64,000 nucleotides of DNA from Trematomus loennbergii (GCA_012861695.1 JAAOOA010000122.1:112501-176500), one strand, 5' to 3'; shown: positions 24,612-37,496, counted from the stretch's first letter. Numbers and translations: made by a program. Notes: generated from the sequence alone by a model not told the origin.

Positions 24612-24760
24612 TAAAAGGGGCCCTATTCTGCTTTTTCCTCCCCTGCTCTATAGGTTTTAGTGCATGTAACTGGTCTGCACACCTGAAACGCTTCCATCGG
24701 AATCAATGGTTTACTTCAGTAACATCATGACATCACTATGTAACGCTCTTCAATTGGCTA
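24612..24760. mobile_element. piggyBac-like MITE left-end fragment
   Basis: TAAAAGGGGCCCTATTCTGC resembles the left terminus of the complete element at 11853-12277. The segment further right keeps GACATCACTATGTAACG, similar to an internal part of that element. The right end is missing. Confidence 0.5.
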
Positions 24761-24840
24761 AAACATTTAGTCATATTTAGAGTTTTGTGGTCAGTGGTAG
24801 TACCAGCTGCACCAGAAGTCCTGCTAACCAGATCAGAGGC

Positions 24841-26158
<1,318 letters not shown>

Positions 26159-26159
26159 G

Positions 26160-26518
26160 AACTAAACATGAAGAAGCAGCGTTTAGTTTTTATGCCCCGA
26201 CCATCTGGAACAAACTCCCTGAATCCTGCAGGTCCGCTGCAACTGTTAATACTTTTAAATCAAGACTAAAAACGTATCTTTTTGCCGCTGCATTTGAGTG
26301 AGTTGTTCATATTCACACTGCAGTATGGCTTTTATCCATGTATTTTATACCTGTTGTGTTTATTTTATTATCTTTGCGTTTTAAATTCCTTTTTTTAAAT
26401 ACCATTTTATAATGTGCTTCTACTGTATTTATTCTTAAATGTCTTTTATTTTATTTTGTAAAGCACTTTGGGTTGCCGTGTGCTGAAAGGTGCTGTATAA
26501 ATAAACTTGCCTTGCCTA
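26160..26518 (+). pseudogene. L2-type LINE, reverse transcriptase C-terminus and 3' UTR
   Basis: The frame at 26179-26301 reads AFSFYAPTIWNKLPESCRS and continues through FKSRLKTYLFAAAFE to a stop. This is the highly conserved last segment of L2-clade ORF2 in fish. It is followed by a typical 3' UTR (AAAGCACTTTGGGTTGCC, GGTGCTGTATAAATAAACTT) and two CTTGC tail units ending near 26518. Only the final 41 codons are present in frame, from a protein of roughly 1000 residues, so this is a 5'-truncated insertion. The short open tail is well preserved, suggesting a fairly young copy. Confidence 0.88.
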
Positions 26519-26658
26519 GAAAACTGTGGAGGCTAACTAAAAGGTCAAATCAATGAGAAATCTGGTTGTGGAGTTCATTAAATACGTTCACTTTCAGCGT
26601 CACATTGCTCACATCTCTCATCATTCTGTGCAGTGCTATACAGCTCCAGACTCTAGAT

Positions 26659-27250
26659 CAGGGGGGTCAAACTCAAATACACAGTGGGCCAAAATTAAAA
26701 AATGGGTACTAGTCGAGGGCCGGACTGGTTTAATGTTTATTGCAAAACTTATTGAAATGAACTTATTGCACATATTAAACCTGGAACTAACTAAGCTTAA
26801 ATTATTGCCTATAAAAACAACATTAAACATTAAATAATCAGTTGCATTAATTTCTTATGGCTCTATCTGCAGCTTTTCCAGAGTCATTTCTTATGAGTAC
26901 ATTTCTCCACAGGCCAACAACAGCTTCAAAAAAACAATTTCCCTCAAAGAAAAAACCAAACATGCCCTGCTGTCGCAAGAGAAAAAGTGCAGAAGGAAAC
27001 ATCCATTAAACTCAGTTTGCTGCTCTGTGATGCTAGTTCAAGCCAGATCCTTGGCATCTCATCTTGGGTGCAAGTTCATCAATGTTTGGGGTCAGGCTCT
27101 GAGCTGAGGAAACCCTCAGGATTGAGTGAAGGTGTGCGTGTAATATACCGGCGGGCCAGATCTAATAGTAATTACAAATTATCCTGCGGGCCAAAATTAA
27201 ATCCACCAAGGGCCTGATTTGGCCCCCGGGCCTTGAGTTTGACACATGTG
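26659..27250. mobile_element. hAT (Charlie-like) MITE with perfect target duplication
   Basis: Left terminus CAGGGGGGTCAAACTC pairs with right terminus GAGTTTGACACATGTG. CTCTAGAT occurs immediately on both sides (26651-26658, 27251-27258). GGGCCGGACTGG and GGCGGGCC blocks are typical of this fish family. Non-coding. Confidence 0.93.
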
Positions 27251-27258
27251 CTCTAGAT

Positions 27259-27952
27259 CTATGCCCCCCTGGAACATTTCCGGAAAATAGAATACAAAAA
27301 TACAAGTTGTGCTTTCATCGGATGTGGCGCAGTTAGTGATGACATTAATGTTTTACAGGGGTCAAGCTGCACCTGGTGAGGTAAAAAACACACACAGGTT
27401 TCAGTCCTCATAACTGACGGAAAAAGGCCAGAAAGGGAGACAAACATGAACAGAGATATACACCAAGTGAGCAAAGAGCCAGCACATAGTGAACCGTCTT
27501 CAGGATGACACTTTGTTAACATGCCTCTCAAACTTTGACTTCCCTACTCTTTTTGCTCTCCAGCCCATTGGTTCTTACTGAAGACATTTATCTTAAAAAA
27601 TAGCTCACCATCCGATAGTGATATTTTTAGCAAACTTAACGGGAGTAAACGTGCACGTGTTTCTCTCCTTCTGTGCTGTCTGACCTCTTTCCCAGGCCTC
27701 CATGCTGGAGAGGATTGGTCTGTGGTTCAGGTCTGTTACCGGACCCCTTGCTTAATTTGCGGGACAGTCTGGAAGAAAAGCAATGTGGAGCGGCAGCTCA
27801 CCGCTTCATAAGGAGTTTGGCAGAATCTACACAACACATCAGCCCCATTGAACAGCCTCGTCATGCCAGCCTATACAACACATGGGGGCAGAGTTTGACT
27901 GTGTGTGTGTTGCAACTTGCATATTTATTGCACTTGACGCACACACACGCAT
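27259..27952. other. Noncoding stretch, nothing recognised
   Basis: A pyrimidine-rich CTTTCCCAG near 27695 looks like a splice acceptor, but the frame that follows meets a stop within about 20 codons and shows no homology. No gene is called. Confidence 0.4.
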
Positions 27953-28084
27953 GGCGTAATTTCCACTGGGGACAGTCCCCCCCACTTTTTTCGAAATCCC
28001 GTTTGTGTCCCCCCACTTTACAAATATGTTTATTTTATTTTTTTAACGCAAGCCGTCATCGCCACGGAGGAGCACCTTTATTTA

Positions 28085-28168
28085 TACAGTCTATGAGGAG
28101 CACACAGTCTCTGTGAGCGAGCGAGACAGAGAGAGAGACAGAGAGACAGAGAGAGACAGAGAGAGAGA
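28085..28168. repeat. (GAGACA)n-rich simple repeat
   Basis: Imperfect purine-rich repeats of GAGA and GAGACA units, following a GAGCGAGCGAG start. Confidence 0.8.
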
Positions 28169-28189
28169 GCACACCTTTATCTATTTGTA

Positions 28190-28764
28190 ACAAATAAAGT
28201 AAGAAATCATTCCAATGTGTACTATATTGTATTTAAAAGGGGAGTGATTAGTAAAATATGCATAAATAGAAAGAAAGAATGCTAACTATAGGTAACATAA
28301 GATAAGAATAAACAAGTTTAAATGATTTGTTATTGGTTGTGATCATATTCTAAAGATGTTTGGATTATTGAAAAGTATACAGCTCCCTTTCATCTGAGTG
28401 TTGAGAGCTGTATCCATCAATTCATCTGGTGCTCAAAGTGCACCAGATTGATGCATTTCACTTCAACATTTAAAAAAACATCTTCCCGGGGTGCATGCCC
28501 CCAGACCCCCCCCAGAGTATGTGAGGTCCACCCCCAAATAAAGCAGGTTAAAATTATTAAATTGCATACATTGTCTTTTAGTAAACACTGAAAACGGGTC
28601 CCACAGACCCAAACAGCACAAATAGGTTAAAGGTCAGCATATCATAATGTTAAAATGTGCTAAATATATACACTGCAAAAAACAAAAAAAGGAGTAAAAG
28701 TAGCTCACGACTTGTTTTATTTTTTGAAAGTAGCTCTCATCCTAAAAAAGGTTGGAGACCCCCG
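28190..28764. mobile_element. Degraded hAT (Charlie-like) remnant
   Basis: 28200-28480 resembles, in reverse, part of the interior of the element at 2641-3578 (AAAGGGGAGTGATT, CAAAGTGCACCAGATTGATGC). The right edge GGTTGGAGACCCCCGG is a plausible terminus of that group. The left terminus is missing. A sequence near 27955 (TTTCCACTGGGGACAG) may be another element edge. Confidence 0.5.
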
Positions 28765-29401
28765 GTTTAAACAATGTGTTTTTAACAGTGTTGATTAATC
28801 CGTCAGTTGTGAAACATTGATTGGACCCTGTGCTGACAATAAGCAGCTCATCTCTCATCAATGATTAGTGTGCTAAATACTAGCTGCTGAAACAACACAA
28901 TGCTCTGAGCAGAGCTCTGCTGGGAGAGCTGACAGCAGAGAGAGCAGGGGGGGGGGCTTTATTCTGACTGACACACACACACACACACCTTCTCAGCTAC
29001 GCTCCTAGCAGGGCCACCGTTTGTCAACAGTATAACAGAGCGAGACAAGAAATCTGACAGGAGGGAGAGTTTGCTCCAAATCAGTCCTTATTCTAGGAAC
29101 ATATGAAGTTTCAGAGCCTGATAAACCTACGCAGCATACCAGCTTCTGACAATGTTCTGCTTTCCTCCGTTTTATTTTGGGTACTGGATTGTTGAAAATG
29201 TTCTGCCATCCTGACTGAATGGTTATTTGTAAAGAATAGTTTGTAATGAATAATTAGTCAACTAATCTGCATTTTCACCCGTTTCCACGCAGTCCATTAG
29301 AAAGTCATCATTTGATTCGGGGAAATCTATTTTAGTTTAGGTTTAACACCCAATATAGGAGCAATATGTCCTTTATTACCCAGTCTAGTATGGCAATACT
29401 C
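28765..29401. other. Noncoding stretch, nothing recognised
   Basis: It contains a G-run (28947-28957) and a short CA run (28971-28988) only. Confidence 0.5.
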
Positions 29402-29404
29402 TTA

Positions 29405-29731
29405 CGGCCCGTCCACACGGCGGCGTGCGTTGAAGCTTCAACGCTTCTGCCCATTCACTTTGAATGGGGTGACGTCACGCTTTGCCGAACTGCATTGTGG
29501 TTCCGTCGCTTCGCTTTGCTCGCGTTGCTCGCTTAAAAAGTAGAGCAATGTTCTACTTTTGAAGCTTCGACGGAATCGTCAGCCAATCAAATCATATGCC
29601 AGTACAAGCTCTAGCCAATCAAACCGCGTCCTTGTGTGTCCGGGGCGGGAGATTCATGTGATTGGTTGTTGGTCGAGTTTCAGACACGCCCACCGGCAAG
29701 CTTCAACGCACGCTGCCGTGTGGACGCTGCG
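29405..29731. mobile_element. PIF/Harbinger-like MITE (CGTCCACACGG termini)
   Basis: Left end CGGCCCGTCCACACGGCGGC pairs with right end GCTGCCGTGTGGACGCTGCG. TTA lies on each side (29402-29404, 29732-29734), as expected for PIF/Harbinger. The subterminal GTTGAAGCTTCAACG is itself palindromic and its counterpart lies near 29700. Confidence 0.88.
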
Positions 29732-29736
29732 TTAAC

Positions 29737-29850
29737 AGGGCTGCACGATTCATTCCAGAAATATGAATATCACTTTTATTTGTCACGATTATTCAATGAT
29801 TTTATGGACAACATATTTGTATTGCACTTTCGCATTTAAATAAACACCTC
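29737..29850. mobile_element. hAT MITE left-end fragment
   Basis: Starts GGGCTGCACGATTCATTCC and contains CACGATTATTC, like the AGGGCTG hAT group. The right end is not found. Confidence 0.4.
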
Positions 29851-29864
29851 ACTGCTTTTACGTA

Positions 29865-30077
29865 CACCTAAAAAACTGAAACGTTTACTTTAATTAGATG
29901 TATTATGTCAACACATTTCACATAACTGTATTAGGTTAGCTGAAAGCAATAATATTAAGTTGAACCTAATATTTATTTAGTATTAATATTATTGCTTTTA
30001 ACTAACTTAAAAACAGTTATGTGAAATCTGTTGACATAATACATTTAATTAAATTCAATGTTTGGGTTTTTTCAGTG
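29865..30077. mobile_element. Tc1/mariner-like MITE
   Basis: Bounded by TA on both sides (29863-29864, 30078-30079). Imperfect termini are CACCTAAAAAACTGAAACGTT and ATGTTTGGGTTTTTTCAGTG. The element is almost wholly palindromic, with ATGTATTATGTCAAC and its complement on the two arms. Same family as 2086-2245. Confidence 0.75.
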
Positions 30078-30079
30078 TA

Positions 30080-31061
30080 CATACTGTGCTTCATCACTGC
30101 TGATATACAAATGTGTGTATGACAATAAGACCGGTCCTTATCACCAGTGCATCTCCTAGAAGCAACATTTAAATAAAATTGCACCAATAAATTAAATGAA
30201 CAGAGCACTTCCATGTTGTGTTATTCCCCTGCTCATTATTACATTCTTGCATTAAAAAAAGCTTAGAACAAGGATCTTCTTCACATGAAGTTTAGACATG
30301 TTTTGTTTTGCCCATAGAAACATTTCAAACAATAGTCTGTCCCTACCAGAAATCTGAAATGCACCCCTTCATCCCTGCTCTCGGTCCTGCTGTATATTAC
30401 GACTCTTCTTCTTTGGACTGAAGCTGCAACATTCAAGAACATTTTTCCCAAGGCTGATCTCCAAAATTGCACAACAATGCAATTGTGCAGTGATCCCTCC
30501 GGAGCATTAATGGCCCCTGCAGCATGGGCCTGCTGCTGGGGCTCCAGTCAGAGGCAGGAGGACCCTGACTGCTGGTGTCTGCACTCAGTTACCCAGCATT
30601 ACTCATCAGACTGCAGACAGAGCAGAGCACTGTCAGCACTGTGGCCCTGATGCAGAATCCCATGAGTTTTCCTCGACTCTGTAACTAGGTCGAAGGGCGT
30701 CCAAACCATCAAACCAACTCAATATATCTACACATCAGACTGTAAGCAAGGTCATGGCCCCCCCGTCTGGGTGTGTACAACATGGAACACACTGATGCAA
30801 TGGTACTTTTGTGCACAGACAGATTCAGAGTGGATTGACTTTGTTCAGGTTTCTAATAGAGTGAGTAGAGAACATGGGCAACATGAGGGTAAGGGCTGGG
30901 CTGTGACAGGTTAACTAACCAACACAACACTTAAACAAACACTACTTTAAAACAACTTGTTCAATAAACCTGCTTTAAAATTAGACCTTTTTTATGCTTT
31001 CACACTTTAGATAGTTTTGACTGTGTAATAATAATTACATCATACTTTAGGCATCATACTA
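30080..31061. other. Noncoding stretch, nothing recognised
   Basis: This lies 3' of the candidate minus-strand gene, so part of it may be its 3' untranslated region. I see no clear minus-strand polyadenylation signal close to the stop codon. Confidence 0.4.
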
Positions 31062-31402
31062 TTATGCCGAAGGTGTGTCTATGTGGGTTTGTATGTGAAT
31101 TTCGATGATCTTGGCAACCCTTTGACTGATCTCCTTCACGTTTATCCTGTCTGTTTCTGAATAACCAAGGGACTGCATGAAGTGAATTGGATCAGCAGTC
31201 CTGTAGAGAACTGAAAGCCCTGTCAATAGTGCAGACTTTGGGTTAGCGTTAATTGGTGAAAGTGCAAATAGACGCTCACGGCTGCGATACCACGTCGGAC
31301 ACCCAACGCACACAGCACTGGTAGCTGGAAAATCAAAATGAGGAATGCTTGATACAATCATTTGTTCAAGTTTCTTGACATGCATCATGGCAGGATTACT
31401 GT
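31062..31402 (-). CDS. Candidate terminal exon of an unrecognised gene
   Basis: The minus-strand frame runs from a splice acceptor at 31403 (a TTTTTTTTCTAG tract) to a stop at 31062-31064, 112 codons plus two leading bases. The two leading bases mean the exon starts in phase 1, exactly what the donor exon at 34162-34279 requires. The protein is soluble, with no membrane segment or signal. It includes CVGCPTWYRSRERLFALSP, then SALLTGLSVLYRTADPIHFM and INVKEISQRVAKIIE. Composition looks like real protein: balanced residues, low repeat content and charged helical stretches at the C-terminus. I recognise no family. It could instead be a decayed mobile-element ORF, or other exons may lie in between. 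Confidence 0.45.
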
Positions 31403-31531
31403 CTAGAAAAAAAACTCCAGAGGTCTGAGAGAAGGTTTGTGCTGATTGTATTGAACATTTGTTTCAAAGTTTGCAAGCAATACAGCAAAATGAACTGATA
31501 CGATAAGATTATTAGAACACCAGCCAGCAAC

Positions 31532-32110
31532 TAGGGCTATATGATATGGAAAACATATGTAATTCCGATTTTCAGGGTTCATACACTTTTTCACCAATAA
31601 TTTTCAATGACGTTTCCATGGCCTTTACCTAATTTTCCATGACCAATAAAATGACTCTTTCTCAGCAGTACCACTGAAAAAGGTTTATTTTAACATGGAA
31701 CAGGAAAATAAGGTCTGCATATGAAACATGTGGTGCCTATCTAAAACAAATCCAATAGTTGGCTTACTAGCTTCTACACGCTAAAGCAACTAAAATCTCA
31801 CACCAGCAAAATACCTCGACAGTTAAATGCCATTTTACGTTTCATTACTATACGATACAGTATGTATTATCATTATAGTATTACTATTTCGGCGATTAGC
31901 TCAAATATAATTATATATGATGCAACTTTAGTTACATTTCCATGACTTTTCCAAAACTTTGGGAAAAATATTGTTTTCCATAACTTTTCCAGGGCCTGGA
32001 ATTAGCATTTTGAATTTCCATGACTTTTCCAGGTTTTTAATGACCGTAAGAACCCTGGATTTTAAACAGTATTCCCATTGTGATTCAGTCTACATTTCTC
32101 TGTAAAGCTT
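31532..32110. mobile_element. hAT MITE, outer element with decayed right end
   Basis: TAGGGCTATATGATATGGAA opens like the AGGGCTGCACGATATGGAAA fish hAT group. It is interrupted by another element at 31573-32057, after which CAGTATTCCCATTGTGATTC continues in the style of the same family. No right terminus is recognisable, so the end is approximate. Confidence 0.5.
31573..32057. mobile_element. hAT-like MITE (CAGGGTTC termini), nested
   Basis: Left end CAGGGTTCATACACTTTTTC and right end GACCGTAAGAACCCTG are inverted. GATTTT flanks both sides, a partial target duplication. The interior repeats the phrase TTTCCATGACTTTTCCA several times on both arms. Confidence 0.75.
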
Positions 32111-32188
32111 CTCTTTTTCTGTATTATATACTATAAGCAATAAATCGTTCTATATAGTGGGCACGGCCTGTATAAACGAGTGGTTTAT

Positions 32189-32246
32189 ATGTTAACTTTA
32201 TCCCATGTTGTGTTGATCTACATACAACGTGGGATAAAGTTAACAT
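32189..32246. repeat. Long near-perfect hairpin
   Basis: ATGTTAACTTTATCCCATGTTG and CAACGTGGGATAAAGTTAACAT pair with one mismatch around a loop of about 14 bases. Partly matching GGCACGGCC and GGCCACGCCC lie further out, so it may be the core of a small MITE. Confidence 0.8.
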
Positions 32247-34161
32247 GCTCTTTCATGTAGGCCACGCCCAGGTGGTATATGATCAAATTAGATACATTGG
32301 TGCATGATTTGATAAGAGGAACAACATTGTTTTTAGCTTTAAACATTAGAAATCTTCATTACTGTCAATATCTTCCCTTGTGACATCAAGCCTGGTGTAC
32401 AATAATATAATCCTCATGACTTAAATAAACTTAAATTAAATCAGCAAAACAGCAAGCTTCATGTAAACATGTATATTTAAAGATACATTTGGAGCTCCCT
32501 TCAGCATTGATTCATCTCCAAACTGAACTGTATACTTCTACTTGACAACTGGACAAGGGTGAGAGCCCGCTGCCCAGACCATAAACAATGTAGTGTAGTG
32601 AGGATAGGCATTTCATACACTCATGTGTGTTGCAATAAGTAGAGGATCCAGTCTTCAGTGTAGTTCATATACTTCGCTGATAGCAGCAGGAATAGATTAT
32701 TAATATGTAGTGGTGCAGGAATAAGTCCTTAGACACAAAAATAAGTTTGCATTTTAGCAATTTCCGGCTCAGATGCCTGAAAAACGGTCTGTGGTCTTCA
32801 AATATTTGTATGTTTTGAACAACATAACATTTGTTAGTGAACACCCCACGCTTCAACTATTATAAAGGTGGTGTTAATATGTGAAGATGAACTGCTGAAC
32901 AAGACGTGTGAGCATCATAAGTGTTTGTTTGCCAAAGATTTGATGCAATATTCCAAAATTCTATGGGAAAATTCCATTACTTTTCTGTCAAGGGAGTCCT
33001 TCTGATGCTAACTTCTGCTTTCGACTACACAAATAGGTCATCACTGCACCAGTCATTTGATTGAAGAAAGTTGTAAACAGGTTTTAAAGTGCAGCGTGGG
33101 AATATCACACTCAACCAACAGCGGCAGAGAGGCAGTCTGCAACAAAGTATGGGAAGACAAATGGCTCTCAAGGAAAAAGCTCTCATTCTCTTTCTTTTTA
33201 AAAATACACTTAAAAAGGCATAAAACAATGTCTTATGACCGAGTTTGTAAAATACATGTCTTCATTTGAACACTAAGATTTGAACACTGAACGTGTAAAC
33301 CTAATGTGTTTCAAATATTGTTTGTATTATCCTTGATTACTAATAATTTGTCAACCCTTATTTTTTGATTATTTAGTATTGTTATGAATACATACAAAAT
33401 AAAATTCACAGCAATACCAAGTACCAAACTGTAGATTTAGTGACCTACTGAGAGTGTATACAAAGCAAATGATATCAAAATATAAAAAATGTGATATTAT
33501 ATATGGCTCACTAACTCACTTCACAACCAAACACAAACATTGACTGTCAGGAAACTGTCACACCACAAAGTAAAAGTAGGATGAACACAGGATTATATAA
33601 AACTGGAGACAAAGTCAACAAAGCACTTCAAATACCAGACATGTCCAAGCCCTGGAAATGTAATCCACTCCTCACACAGGAGAGGTAACAGCTACAATGA
33701 ATGTACTGCTACACAGAGCCCAGAGCTGCAGTGTGGAGACCCGTTGGTAAACGCAGGTTGCACGTGTCAGGAGCTAGAGCAACACCAACAACACCTGAGT
33801 TCGTTCATGCGTGCGTGCGCGCGCTGGTGGTGGTGCAATGCCAGACCCCCCCCACCTCCAGCAGCTCAGCCATGGATGTATAACACCGAGGAATGTGTCT
33901 GTGTTCCCGGGCTGAGAGCTAGCTGCCACACCAACACCACCACACACAACGACCACCTCTTCAGAAACACGCTGCGGTAAATTACTGTCTCTAAGCTGCT
34001 GCATGTATGGCGAACAATAGCCATATTTTCGACATGACTGGAAATGAAGGAAAAAAAGAGTCCTGACTCCTGCGTATCGTCAGCGCTCCAATAAGGTTTG
34101 AGTCCTTACAGGAGTGACAGGCAGGCAGGTTAGCATCACTAAGCTAGTTAGCCGTCCTTAC

Positions 34162-34279
34162 CTGGGTCTCCAGCTCCAGAAAACAAAGGATGCTGCTGCG
34201 GTTTCTCCCCGTTAGATTGATGCGTCTCCTCGGCCTGACAGCATCCTGTTCCCAGCCAGCAGCACCCTGCCAGACTCAT
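34162..34279 (-). CDS. Candidate first coding exon of an unrecognised gene
   Basis: On the minus strand an ATG at 34279 opens a 39-codon frame (MSLAGCCWLGTGCCQAEE at the start, PLFSGAGDP at the end). It stops at a consensus splice donor, CAG|GTAAGG, at 34162/34161. The exon is 118 nt and ends in phase 1. An ETS-type motif lies 28 bases upstream, and the surrounding 33.7-34.3 kb is richer in CpG and unique sequence than its neighbours, as for a housekeeping promoter. The N-terminus is cysteine-rich but I recognise no motif. The downstream exon at 31062-31402 begins in the compatible phase. No function is assigned. The context Kozak base (G at -3) is acceptable. Confidence 0.5.
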
Positions 34280-34306
34280 GGCCAGACTGCACGGCAATCA
34301 TACAGG

Positions 34307-34316
34307 CACTTCCGGT
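34307..34316 (-). promoter_or_regulatory. ETS/GABP-type promoter motif
   Basis: The minus strand reads ACCGGAAGTG, a textbook ETS-family site often found within 50 bases of the start of TATA-less housekeeping genes. It lies 28 bases upstream of the candidate start codon at 34279. Confidence 0.5.
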
Positions 34317-36441
34317 TATCACTTTCACAATAATTGCCTATTTGGGTCTAAAATGTGGAATCTATATTACGATAACTTCGCCGACGTCTATATGATTAAT
34401 AGTTCATAATTGTAGTCAGAACGCAGCCATGTTCTTTTCTATGTAAAATACACTTTAATTTAAAGCGAACACATTTGAGTTCAAAAAAAGTGTTTGTTGT
34501 TGTTTCAGTACAAGAACCCACATATTTGCACCTTAAACGAACTATATGACTAAAGTCAAATATGCTGAAATTAAAGGTCTTTAGGCCTATACTTTGTTTA
34601 TATTTACCTTCAATCAAGTTAAAAAATGTAGGCTATGCAAAGTAAAACATCTTATATTTATAAAACATATCTTCGTCCTTGATACTCGGGCCGGGGTATT
34701 TAGTTAACACAAACTATAGATAAGTTACAGATATGTTTCACAGCATCAGTTGCCTCCAATGTAAAAATAAAATCCTGTTTAAGGTTTAAATCCTGTATTT
34801 CCGGTTATAATTGCACTAATGCTAGCTACCTTGACGGAGCTACCAGCGGCTCAGACTCTGCATGAGACAGATATGCGGCTGACCGGGAGAACAGAGGGAG
34901 ACTGACTCTCTTTACTGCATTTTACACAGATTAAAACAATCCACACTGTGATATATAGTTTTTTAATAGGGTTTCCTTCAGTATATTCCTAGGACTCTGT
35001 ATTCTTTTAATTACATTTGAGTTAATCTAATTGTTCGATGGTCAGTTCCCCCCTTTAAATATGAATGGAGCGGTCCAGTCGTTAAAGGGCCAGTGCGTGC
35101 TTGTCTTTGACAGCTTTCAGACCACATTGACAGCTTCCCATTTATCCTAGCAAATAGGAAAACACTTCCTATTCTAATTACTGGCTGAGAGGCACCTGAT
35201 GCTAAAAGCTTTTATTTTGCTATTTATTTTCATATTTTTAACCATGAATACCGTTTTGCTCTGTCACCTATGTCATGATTTGGGAATAAGGACTAATAAA
35301 GATATGTATTATTTTAAATATGCTATTAAAATCAAACTTTATATGTTCAATTTTTTTTTCACTTTTCCTCTGGGGTTAATTTTCATAGTATGTATTCTAA
35401 TTAAAGCGTAGCCTTCTCCAGGTATAAAGTGTTATACTTCCACAAAATTGCTGGAGTTGCAAGAGAAAGGTGAGGAAAAAAATGATCAAAATTTATTCAG
35501 AAGAGGCCATATGCCTTTTTTTTTAAATAGGTCAAGCTTAAGAAAAAAAACAATCCTACAGTTCCCATGATGCACCTCATTAGCCCTCACTGACTCGTAA
35601 ATGGCTACATACTCCAACCTTCACTCCATCAGTATGTAAAGCAGACCTTGACATTTCAAACCACATACAATCAGATGGATAGTTTTCAAAGTAAAATAAT
35701 GATATGCTGAAAATCCACTGGGCTTTCTATTTAACTCTCCTGATACAACAGAGTTCATTTATAATATTGCCCTCTTCTATCTGTAGTCCCCGTTAATCAC
35801 CAGTGGGTGTGAATGACTGTCTGTGTGCTACTATGAGGACAGTACGTGTTAGGGAGAGCTGAACCAAAGCAAATGTGATCATGTGTGCCTCCTCGGGGAG
35901 TGGTGTGTGTTTCTGAACGCTAAATCAAAGAGGTAAGATGCTGCAAAGTAAAAATGTAACTGACTTCACACTCAGCCCTAAAATTCTACTGCTGTATGCA
36001 CACATAGAGCGAGAACATGGAGAGCAAGAGAAAGCAAGAGGGAGGGAAGGGAGTCACAACTAAGAGAAGGAAAGGTTAAAAAACAGAACACTGGCTTTTT
36101 GTTGTTTTACGACTAATGGAAGCTAAATTAGATTTGTTAGACTCTCTAGTGATGTCTGCTTCATGTCTGTCCTAAACATGTCTGTCTTGCAAATGCAACA
36201 TTTCCCTGTCATATATATTTATATGTCCATAAATCCTTTAGAGTCTCTCCTCTGTCACATCACTTACAACCTGCCAGGCAGATATTAAGTAGCTGCTAGT
36301 AATTCTGTCAAATGAAATGCAGGTTAAACTGAAATGGAGGTATTATAATTCATGAAGCAGACTCTAGTCACTTTGGACTTGAACTGTACACGGTAAGAAG
36401 AGGCTACATATAGGGATGCTTTTTTTCTAAAACTCTTATTT
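34317..36441. other. Noncoding stretch, nothing recognised
   Basis: Upstream of the gene candidate. AT-rich, with no termini, exons or RNA genes that I can support. Confidence 0.5.
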
Positions 36442-36657
36442 ATGGCTGTATACACCATAACTCTGTATTTAGTGAAATGCCTCAGAAATCAATTGAAAGC
36501 TTTCAGGTTTTGCAAAAATATTGCAGGCAGGGTACTCAAATTAATAAGAAAAAATGACCATGTTTATCCTGCTTACGCCTCCTTGCACTGGTTACTTGCA
36601 TTCTGTCAGAAAATCAAATTCTTTCTAAACCATGACCTTTTCCTGGGAAATCATTAA
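36442..36657 (+). pseudogene. LINE reverse-transcriptase C-terminal fragment (L2/CR1-like)
   Basis: The 71-codon frame contains FCKNIAGRVLKLIRKNDHV and then PAYASLHWLLAFCQKIKFF. This matches the pattern QNxAARVLxxxRKxDHVTPxLxSLHWLP followed by xxRIxFK seen near the C-terminus of L2/CR1-clade ORF2 proteins. The invariant LP is LL here and the frame then loses similarity, so it is a decayed fragment with neither the endonuclease nor the catalytic RT motifs. Family assignment is from the motif pattern only. Confidence 0.6.
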
Positions 36658-37040
36658 CAGTAATGTTGCACATACTCATTGTGAGGAAATTGAGAAACAT
36701 GTGACTGTACTCCTTACAAGATTTGGTTGCCATTGGAAAAAACTGTTGTCCAAAACTGTCTCTGTTGATGTGGAGGGAGCAAAGGGGACTTGCAGTTGGT
36801 GCGTATTGAGATGCAGTGTGATGATTCTCTCTGAAGTCTCCAGGTAAGAGTTCTACAGGTGTTTCAAAAGATGAGGCACCATAATGACAGGATCCTCTGT
36901 ATTTTGACTCTACATGCAAATGGAAGGCTGCAGACCTCCACAACAAGATCTTCTACTGACCTGACACCAATTCTTCAGTCCAAGACCTAGTGCCGATATT
37001 CCTATTATGAGATATGTTAACTGCTTATTAATAGAAACAA
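36658..37040. other. Noncoding stretch, nothing recognised
   Basis: Open frames on both strands overlap one another and carry no homology. Confidence 0.4.
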
Positions 37041-37496
37041 TGTACCCCTAGTCCAGGAGGGAACGTAACAAAATATGAAATAACCGGGAGAGAGAAAAAA
37101 GAGAGGAAACTGATTGCTGAAGCCACAAAGTGAGGTTTTAATTAATACAAAATAAGAGGCTAACTAGCCAAATTGCAAAACAAACTTAAGTAACTAAGAA
37201 CAACTTTCTTCCAAAAGAAAGTGACTAAATAGTACAATCACACAAAGGTAAACTGGAGCACATCTCCTTACAATTCACCAACACACAGGTTACTAGCACA
37301 GAGACAGAGACACCATGCTGCACACGTGCAGCCAGAGGAGAAGGAGAGAGCGACTGCAGCCTTCCTCAGGTCCTTTATGGAGGCCCTGAATGGGGATTGG
37401 GAGCACCTGAGGGAGAGGCTGCACCTGGATGGAGACAATCAGGGGGAGAGGGAGAGGGAGACACAAACACAACACGGCACGTAACACCCCCCCCCC
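37041..37496 (-). mobile_element. LTR, reverse orientation, with polypurine tract
   Basis: On the minus strand a G-run (37497-37508, preceded by TTTTAT) acts as a polypurine tract and is followed directly by TGTTACGTGCC, a TG start. The block carries CATAAAG (37372-37378) as a possible TATA-like box and AATTAAAACC further in, and ends TTCCCTCCTGGACTAGGGG-TACA near 37041. This is the structure of a Ty3/Gypsy-type 3' LTR. No second LTR or pol is visible next to it. Confidence 0.55.

Larger units (their letters stand above)
31403..34161 (-). other. Putative intron of the minus-strand gene candidate
   Basis: If the two flanking exons are joined, this 2.76-kb stretch is the intron (GT at the right edge, AG at the left edge on the minus strand). 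It holds two nested miniature elements (31532-32057) and a long hairpin (32189-32246). The rest is AT-rich and shows no other exon that I can support. Confidence 0.4.

Noticed and set aside
27673..28116. 147-codon frame after an acceptor-like CTTTCCCAG
   Set aside because: The acceptor-compatible frame stops early, and the long frame has no homology and runs into a repeat edge.
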